A stretch of 64,000 nucleotides of DNA, taken from Petrosia ficiformis (Eukaryota; Porifera; Demospongiae; Haplosclerida; Petrosiidae). Under the pieces are notes generated by a model. The model searched no databases, was not told the DNA's origin, and saw only the letters and a program-made list of their open reading frames with translations. This document shows, in pieces, positions 36,114 to 46,147 of this stretch. The translations under genes were made by a program, and so were the position numbers. Each line of letters opens with the position of its first letter. Position 1 is the first letter of the stretch. Location: assembly GCA_947044365.1 (NCBI GenBank), contig OX345637.1:14044916-14108915 (forward strand), read 5' to 3'.

Positions 36114-39100
36114 TATATATAAGTTGTATGTTACTTTCCAAAAAATAAATATTTCAAAAATGAAATGAAAATGTAATGTAAGCTGTTGTTACTTCCAAAT
36201 GGTAATCATTAATAATTTGAAAAACAATGAAGTTGTCTAGTCTACCTATAAAGTCTCCAAATTGTGAAATGTATTGAATCACCTCCATCTCGTGTTTATT
36301 TCTGTAGGTGAAGCTAGCTAGCTCTCTATCTTGCATCAATGGTGATGTGGGAGCAACCATTACTTCAGTTAGAAGTGTTTCTTCGGTAGCGACAGCCATG
36401 AAACAGGATCATTAGTGTTTTGTGTGTCCATATTTGCTTTCATTATTGCCCTTGTTTGATCTTAAAGTCGTGAAACGATAACACTGAGCTTAAAAAATTG
36501 TCATAACTTTAGAAACAAAAGGTTTTAGAAGAATTCCTACATATTTAATTGCTACATATTTTTTTCCTTGTATATTTTGAAGTCTACCACTGCTCTGTTT
36601 GAAATGTCATTTTTCCAGAATAAAAACACAGACATAACGATTACCATACCTATCCGCCTACACTACATGGGGAGAGTAATAACTGTATTAAGTGTTGTGT
36701 ACACCTCAGATTTTGACACAACAAGTTCAATTTTGAAAATGATGTATGTCAGATTCATGAATCATCACTGATGTATTCAAGTGGTTTACAAACTCACATG
36801 AAATATGAACAAACATGGAATATAAGTTTTAGTGTGATCCGTTTAGGACATCTAACATAATTATAATCATCACAGTATATAATATATCATAAGCTTCTTT
36901 TTTTTTCAACTGTGTTCACATATTTCATATTCATCACAGTGCTTCATTTTTTTTTCAACTGTGTTCACATATTTCATAATCATCACAGTGTTTATTTTTT
37001 TTCAAGTGTGTTCATATTCATCACAGTGCTTCTTTTTTTCAACTGTGTTCACATATTTCATAATCATCACAGTGCTTCATTGTTTTTTCAACTGTGTTCA
37101 CATATTTCATATTCATCACAGTGCTTCATTGTTTTTTCAACTGTGTTCACATATTTCATATTCATCACAGTGCTTATTTTTTTTTCCAACTGTGTTCACA
37201 TATTTCAAATGATCTCATAATCAAGCTTCTGATATATTATATCAGAAGCTTTTTTTTTTCAACTGTGTTCACATATTTCAAATCATCTCATAATCATTAC
37301 AGTATATATTATATCAGAAGCTTTTTTTTTTCAACTGTGTTCACATATTCAATTGTTTTCTAATCATCACAGTATATCAAATATCATAAGCTTTACTTTT
37401 AAATTTTTCAAAAGTTTCCAAATAATTATGTTTACATATATGATTTACAATTATAGGAGGTGATAAATCAATCTAAAATTTAAAAGTACAATATATTGTA
37501 TCATGATCACTATAATAGGTATCAGAAACATCAAATACTATTTCAGTGCATGTATACATATAGGGTAAATTTTTGATGTATATATGATCTATTACAGTAC
37601 CTCTGTCTGTTGTTCTGTAACTAACAAGTTGGACAAACCCATTATTTTCCATTAAAATCAACAGGGGTGAGTTGGGTTTGTCTACTAGATCTTCATTAAA
37701 ATCACCCAAAATGATAATAGGTAAATTACACTGGCACGTTTGGCTAATCATATTTGATAGAAAATCAATCAAGTTATTTAAAGGTACATTAGGTGGTCTA
37801 TATATCAATGATAACAACACAGTAATATTACAGTATAGTGTTAATGTCACAAGAATTGATTCTATTCCATTGGATATAATTTTCATTGAACTATATACCT
37901 TCATTGTTTGTGGCATGCTAATCATCACACCTCCTCCCCTAACACCATCATTTGCCCTATCACATCTTAAAATGACATGGTCTTGTTTAATACACGGTGA
38001 TGCTTCTGATGGTAATAACCATGTTTCGCAAAAGCATATGATATCAGCTGCTTGAATATTGGTGTCTATTAAAATATCTGATATCTTTGCTGATATTGAT
38101 CTAACATTTAAAAGTGCAATAGTAACAGTAGTTTCATTCATAAAGTTTCTAAAGTTTGGGTGTGGAACAGGTTTTAATAAGTGGTTGCTTAGTCTAACCA
38201 TCTCATTTGTAACTTTGTCACTTTGCTTTATGGCTGTAGGATTGTAATTGAGAATAAATAAACCTTCTAAGGATTTCACTCTACTACATGCAACATATGC
38301 TTGACCTGGACTGAAGCGTCCTTGCATATCAACTACTATCTCATCTAGGGTTAGGCCTTGAACTTTGTGTATTGTAGTAGCCCAAGATAATGTTAGAGGG
38401 AATTGTAAACGGGTAACTTCAGCACCTCGTTTACCCATAGCAGGAAATTGTACTTCACATTTAATTAAGGGTACAGCCCTTGGAAATGAGGAGTGAAATG
38501 GGCTACTATGTATAGCATCAATTCCAATATTGGAATTGTCAAAAACAACAAGTATATTTGTTACTTTATTATTATCATTAGATACTATGTCAACAACTAC
38601 ACCTCTAGCACCATTAACTAAACCATCAGATACATTAACATTAGTTGTAAGCATTACACGTGCACCTATAGCAATTTTGAGGACAGCATGTAGTCCTCCT
38701 GTGTCTGATCTTTTGCTTGACAGACGTGATAGATCAATATGTCTAGTTTGACCTGCAATTGAATCAGAAGCTTCAATAAAGTACTGATCATCCTTTGAAG
38801 CTAGCCTGTTTAACATGAGGTCATTTCTGTAATCAACATCTTTATTGAGTCTATAAACATGAAGAGCTTCGTTAGGGTAGTTTGGAGAGTCGGGTTTTAC
38901 AATACGAGTTTTAAGCACATCAAAATCCTCTGATGTACATTGTGCTGTACGCATTCTACACAGCAACTCAATGAACTGAGTGTCTCCTCTCTGACGCATA
39001 ACTTCATCTAATTCAATCATTTTAAATTCATCTACCCATAATGACCCAGACCCATATAAACGAGCATAGCAATCATTCATCATATCAAAAAGAGCTGGTT

Positions 39101-42100
39101 GAGCAATGGGTGGAAGTTGATATAGATCACCTACAGCTAGTACACTAACACCTCCAAATGTAACATCAGGCATTACACCTTTGATCTGCTGTAAACGTTT
39201 GTTAATTTCAAGCAAAGTATTAGATCCAACCATACTAACTTCATCAATAATTATTAACATAAGTTTAGACAATTTGTATCTCAACGTGTTGAGCCTTTCG
39301 TTGCTTAATGGTTGAAATCCAACAAATTTTGTACGCCCAAGCAGTAATGCTGAATGCAATGTCATACCACTAATGTTAAAAGCAGCTACACCAGTGGGAG
39401 CTGTTAGCAACACTACAACATCACCTGGTTCAAACATACCAGATAATTTTAACAGTTTGATGGTGTCGGACTGTATTAACCTGATAACATGAGACTTTCC
39501 AACACCACCAGGACCACTCAGAAACACTCTGTATGGTTTAACTGGCTTACCTGTCTTCAAAGCTATTACTGCTCTTTTGCACCAGTTACGGTGAAACATG
39601 ACAATTTCTTTTTGTTTTTGATTTAGCTCACGTAATAATTTTCTGTACTCTTCAGCTGGTAGTTCTTGTTTGTTAGCAGCACTCTCAAATCTAGCATGAA
39701 TACCTGATGTTTGAGTTATCAGAGAACTATTATCATCAATGTCCTCTTGAGCAACATGTGTCAATTGCTCTTCTTCTTCCTGAAGAACCTGTGTCCTATT
39801 CTCTTCTGTGGAAGGGGCAATATCAGCCCACAGATGTTCTGGTGGACCTTCTTCATCATACTGTACAAATTCATCTGAAGTCAAATTGTACTTTGTCTCG
39901 TTACCCAATACAAGTGTCTGGACATTATTGTAATGTTCTTCGTAAGTTGCAAATGTACTGATAAGGTCTCTATTTTCATCACGCCATGGATAATATAGCA
40001 TTAATTTACTACGGCAATAGTTAGTTGAGTCAGTATCTTTATTGTACTTTCTAAATCTAATGACTGCTTCTCTCTTCCGCTTATTCATTTTGCCAAAACC
40101 ATCAGTTAGTGTAATTTTTAATGATGTTGTTTCAGATTCTGAGGGAGGTAATACGTCACTTTGATCTTTCGGTTTATAACTGGTGACATAGTTAGCAGCA
40201 AAGTCAGCAAGACACATTGAGTCTAGATCATGTGGTCTATGCTGGTATCTATCTATCAAGCTTTTTTGAAACACATCATCATCATCATCCTCAAGTTGCT
40301 CAATTGCTGCAGTGTTTTTAAGTACAGCAATCCGTTCATGCTTGGGATTAGTATTAACAAATACAACTGATCTACTTAATTGCTTCATTGGTATAGAGAG
40401 CATACGATATACTGCCTCTTGGGCACTGACTTCTCTATGATTTAAGAAAGCTGCACCTACTTTTCTGAGCTGAGTAATTAATTCTTCACTTCTAACCTCA
40501 CTAGCTACTCTTTTTAGTAATTCACCTATTTGTCTTTCTGTCTTCATCATGTATGCTGCTACATACATAACACATGCATAAGCATTTAAAACATATTGTA
40601 AGTCCATGTTGGCTTGCCATGCTTGTAATACAGGACCATTATAGTTATTTATTTTACATTCATTAGGTTCACGCTTTAGCACTACTACATTACCTACATT
40701 TGAAATGCTTAGAGCTTGCAAATATTTATCATGTTCAATTTCTGTGTCAATCAGTAGCTGATTTAAACTCACATCAACTGTATCATTTATTATTTTGCCA
40801 CGCACTTTGGTTAGTACACTTTGCGCATTTACTAACGTGTCTGAGTTTGGGTCCGGTTTGGCTATTAATGTTTTTGGACTAGGAGGTCGAGGAAAGTGAA
40901 AACGGCATGTTTTACCCTTCCTACAATAGGTTGAGTGTTTATGCTGCTGACGTTGCAACACAAGCTCTTTTAATAGCCCTTCCTCCTCTGGTATACAACA
41001 TGCTATATACTTGTCAATGAAATTACACACTTCACTATCTTCATTTACACCAAATTTAGGGGCATCTTTAACCCATATTACTGTATGTGCATGTGGCGAC
41101 CCTCTCGCTTGGAATTCAATTCTAATAGCATAATCAACTATTTCCCCTAAAGGGTTTGCAGTGGATTTTAAAAATTCTTGGAAAAACATATTTAGTCTAT
41201 TTTGAAAATGTCTAGCTGCAGTAACAGGGTTACGTCTGAGCCAATTAGATTTTTCTTCAAAGGACAAAGAAGCAACTTGGTCATCAGTGTAAATAACACC
41301 ATACTGTTTAGCAATTATTTGTATCATGTCGGGCCATTTCATATCAGCTGGTGATAATGTCAAAAACCATGTAGGTGTACCCAGCTGACGAATCATAGCT
41401 AGCAGGTCATAAAATGTACGTTGGTAATATGCTGGAGAGCCTCTAACATTTTTCATAAACCGATAAGCTTTATCATTGCGCACATAATCACTCATAAAGG
41501 CTTGGTTTTTTACCTGACTAGCAGTAACAGGCTGGCCTCCATATTGTCTACATGGTTTTTGTCTCCATATAAAATTGTTTGCATCATCTAGGATTTGCTT
41601 AGCTTCGACTATATACTGAGCTACAAAAAGGTAGTCTAAGTCTTTAGCAAATCTACCATCAACATCTAATATACGTTGATTAAAATATTTTCTGTAAGTT
41701 AACTTTCTAGGTCTTTCTGCAGTAAACCCACCACTGCCAAAACAGAGTTTATCAGGGTTACACATCTCTTCAAAATTACTATCAGTCATTATGTATATTG
41801 GCTTTTGTCCTTCAGCTGGTGCTACAGAATAAATCTGATCGTCAGCCTCAGGGTTTTCAACAGAGAGCATACTCTCTTGTGGGCCACCAGTAATTTGTCT
41901 AGTATGCTCATCACCCTCTTCTATTGTAACATCATTAAGAGAGTCATCAGTGCTCTCTGATTCACAAACATTACTGGGGACTTCAATTTTATCTAGTCCT
42001 ACATAATGATATTGCTCTATCAATGCTATAAATACATTGCCCTGACTAGTACCAGTATTAGGAGTAATTACTACCATGTTTGGGTTCAAAGTACTTAGAA

Positions 42101-45100
42101 TGTTTATAGTAATGTTCAACATTTCACAAATACCCTGTACAGCTATATTGTCTCCCCATGCACCTTCACTTAATCTTTGTAAATACTTTTGCCATCGTAA
42201 TAGGGTTTGAATGTTAGGGTCACCAATACTAGATATATATTCGTCTTCAGCAGTAGGTGCTTCTGTATCAGCATTATATGAATTACTAGTTGATACAGGT
42301 GCTGAGAGGAAATTAGAATAGTGTACATCATTAACATATGGATTGTTTTCTAAATGACTCACTACATTATTCCTAAGAGCATGTATATCAATATTATGTA
42401 TTCCAATAGATGGTAGTTGATAAGCAATTGCAGCAAAAAGGCAATTACCGTCAGCTGCTACATCATGAATATTGTAGCCATTTCTTTGAGCTATACTACT
42501 AAGCATTTTATAAGCATTTGTAATAATGTCTAATTGATCACTAGTACTAACTTCCATGATCAGTTCAGGCTGTTTTGTAGTAACTATTTCATTAGGTTGT
42601 TCTGTGGTAACTATTTCACTAAGCTCTTCTGTATTAACTATTTCATTAGGCTCTTCTTTATTAACCATTTCATTAGGTTGTTGTGTAAGGCTAGTGAATA
42701 ACCCAGTGTCATTAGCCAGTGAATCATTTATCCAATCATTATTAATACTAATGTTAGCATATAAAGGATTGTTAGCTTTCAACCATATCAATGCATTCAT
42801 TACTTTATCTGGCCTTACATAGTTATACATATAATGACCTTTATATTGCAATTTCCTTTTGAGTTTTAATGGAATCAATTCAGTCTGTGATGGTAACCGT
42901 GGTAGTAATGTACAGATAGTATCAAGTTTTGATGGTACATTAACAGCTGGCCCATGAATACAACACTGTTTACCAGAGGGAAGAGCTACCATTTTCATAA
43001 ATGGAATTCTTAGTGAAATTAGTCTTAACTCCAATGCATTAAGGCTAGAAAGCTCAGGGGGAATAGGTTGCAACTGTAATCCATTAGCTTTAGCCTGTAA
43101 TGGCATGTTACCTCTTGTTAATGCACTATCACATGTTTTACATACCCACTGTTTACCATCAGAACAAACGTGTTTAAACTCATCACAAAATACATTATTT
43201 AACACATCAAAACTATGTTTTTTATATTTAGTTCTATTAAAAGGAACAACACATTTTTTATACATCATACGATGACAACTAGTACATACAAACTCAGGTC
43301 CAATCTTTACTTTTGTAAGAAAGGCAGTAATTGCATTATCAATAGTAATACTACTAGCTCTTCTTGCTTTTTTAGCTAACTTATCAATAGCTTTTCTCTT
43401 ATTTGAGTCTTCATTAGTTTCTAATGATCGCTTTCTAGTCATTTCTAACTTGTTTTGTTCTTTTCTATAGGATGCTTTCTGTGAAGATTCTAAAATCCGT
43501 TTTCTAGTCTTCATTAATTTATCCTGTTCTTTTCTATAAGATGCTTCCTGCGGTGATTCTAAAATCCGCTTTCTAGTCATTGTTAACTTGTTTTGTTCTT
43601 TTCTATAGGATGCTTCCTGCGGTGATTCTAAAATCCGTTTTCTAGTCTTCATTAACTTATCCTGTTCTTTTCTATAAGATGCTTCCTGCGGTGATTCTAA
43701 AATCCGCTTTCTAGTCATTGCTAACTTGTTTTGTTCTTTTCTATAGGATGCTTCCTGCGGTGATTCTAAAATCCGTTTTCTAGTCTTCATTAACTTATCC
43801 TGTTCTTTTCTATAGGATGCTTCCTGCGGAGATTCTAAAGATAATTTGGTTTTTCTTGCTAGTCTAGCACTTTGTCTCCTACCTTCTACTTGTCCTCCTG
43901 TTTTACTTTTACGAAACACAAAGCCACATTCACATATTGCTTTCTTAATATTTACAGATGTAGAACATTGTGGACATAACTTGTATGGAGGCCCTGGGTT
44001 GGTTTCCACGTCACCAGAGAGTAACAGTACTAATTGCACACAATTACATGCATACAAACAGTACAAAACTAGTGATAAATGTTTGCAAGATTTAGAAATA
44101 GAAGAGGCAGTAATAATTTTCAAGTGGTTAAAACCACCAATTGCTGCTCTCCATTGTTCTATAGACACCATACTTATATAAGTGGTGTAACTCACAGCTA
44201 AAAATGTAACCTGTCAATCACTGAAGGAGACTGCTATATATATAAACTGTCAAAACAAAGTGTGAAATACAGGCTTCCAAACTCTGCTATCAACGCCGTC
44301 AAAATACAAGAGTACTGAATTTAAAACTGTTTAAAAGACATAACAAATATATCAATGAATGTTTAAATAATTTTGTATATATATCTTACATCTTATTCTC
44401 TGTTTTCCTTCGAAAAACAATGAAGTCTTCAACTTGTCTCAACGTGTGAAAACTACATTCACGTGCACGTGACAATGCCTGTAGGTGGAGCTAAGTAGCT
44501 TGCATCAATGGTGGTGTAGCATAGTAGTAGCAACCATTACCTCAATTGTTTTTGGTTTGAAATGTTTCTTGGCTAGCGACAGGCCATGAAACAGGATAAC
44601 TTGTGTTTGTGTGTCCAAATATACTCTCTTTATTGCCCTCGTTTCATCTTAAAGTCGTGAAACGGTAACTGTGAGTTATAAATATTGTCATAACTTTAGA
44701 ACCAAAAGGTTTTAGAAGATTTCCTACGTTATTTATTTTCCTTGTATAATTTGAAGTCTACCAGTACCCCATTTGAAATGTCAATGTTTTTATTTTTCCA
44801 GAAAAACTGCTAACAGACACACAGACACACAGACACACAGACAAAACGATTACCGTACCCTTCCGCCTACGCTACGCGGCGAGGGTAATTACAACAATAC
44901 TATCAATTTTTCAAAGATTACTTACCTCGTAGCTGAATATCACTCTACATATCGATAACTGAAGTGATACAACCAGTCTCCATGTTTCCCAAAGGTCTAT
45001 CAAACGTCAGAGAGTAGGAAAATGGCCTTACAAGACGTTACAGACTTAGAAAATACCAGCAAAAGCAGAGCGTCTGAAACGTTGACCTTTCCTTCTGACC

Positions 45101-46066
45101 ACAGAAATTAATTTGGTATTGGGGAATTACCCCACGAAAATTCATTAATTTTTTAATGGCACGCAACGAGTTAATTAGGTTTCGGAACCTTCTTTGTATT
45201 TCTAATATGAGATATTAGGTATGGTAATTGATTATATTTGGCACATATATATTTTACGTATTTTAGCATAATTAGTATCAAATAGTTACGACATTAGTTG
45301 TTTTTATCCTGAACAACAACTAATCGTTAAATATTTGCAACTGCACTAACCAATATATTTGTTATTTTAACAATTCTATATCTTATTCATACCTACTACA
45401 GTAAGATAAGTATATGCTGTAGCTGAACTTGCAAATATACCAGGACTCAATACAACAGACATTTTATATTCACCACCATCAGAAATATTAACATTACTTA
45501 TAGTAAGTTCTCTCTTTGTGTTTTGGTAATCACCATTCTCAATTATTATATCATTCAGTTTCCATGTGATGTCACTCTCATTGAGCGGTGAAAGAGCTGA
45601 AGCATACACTACAATTGTCACTGTATCTCCAACATAAGTTATTACACTGGATTGTTTTGCATTAGCTGCAGGATTATCTAAAGGAAGAGACCTCAGTTAA
45701 TGTAATAAAGTATAAATGGAAGTAGTTTACCTCCAGTAATGTTAAGTACTGCATCATCATCATTAGAATTAGCATCTGAACAGTTGTAAATTCCTGCATC
45801 ATTAGCATCAGGATCAGGGTTATTAAACTGTAGAGATATACCATTTGTTAATATAGTCTGTGATCTAGTTAATGAAGCATCTTTTCTAGCCCAGCTCAGA
45901 CCACTGCCATTATTAGATGTTGATGTACAATGGAATTCAAATTTGTTCAAAATGGATCCTCCATACTCATAAGTGGCTACACCTTCAACGATCCATGAAT
46001 CTGAACTATCCACATTTACTTGTGTAATTACAATATCACCTGTGTATAGTAATATATATGTATATG

Positions 46067-46147
<81 letters not shown>

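Larger units (their letters stand above)
32066..45170. mobile_element. 13.1-kb piggyBac-type composite insertion in receptor D intron
   Basis: The ends are inverted repeats CTCGTTGCGTGCCA, each flanked by TTAA (32062-32065 and 45171-45174). Subterminal repeats (GTGCCACGCGCCTATTTAT, GTGCCACCCGCCTATATAT) follow the left end. The unoccupied intron of copy E (about 56270-56285) reads through a single TTAA. TTAA duplication is the piggyBac hallmark and a piggyBac C-terminal finger remnant lies just inside. The Helentron and other insertions have expanded it. Confidence 0.8.

Noticed and set aside
36895..37352. Regular repeats resembling a CRISPR array
   Set aside because: Units are contiguous tandem repeats with variable length and no unique spacers, in animal DNA next to a Helentron.
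37672..38247. Plus-strand ORFs over the Helentron endonuclease
   Set aside because: Shadows; the minus-strand frame carries all family motifs.
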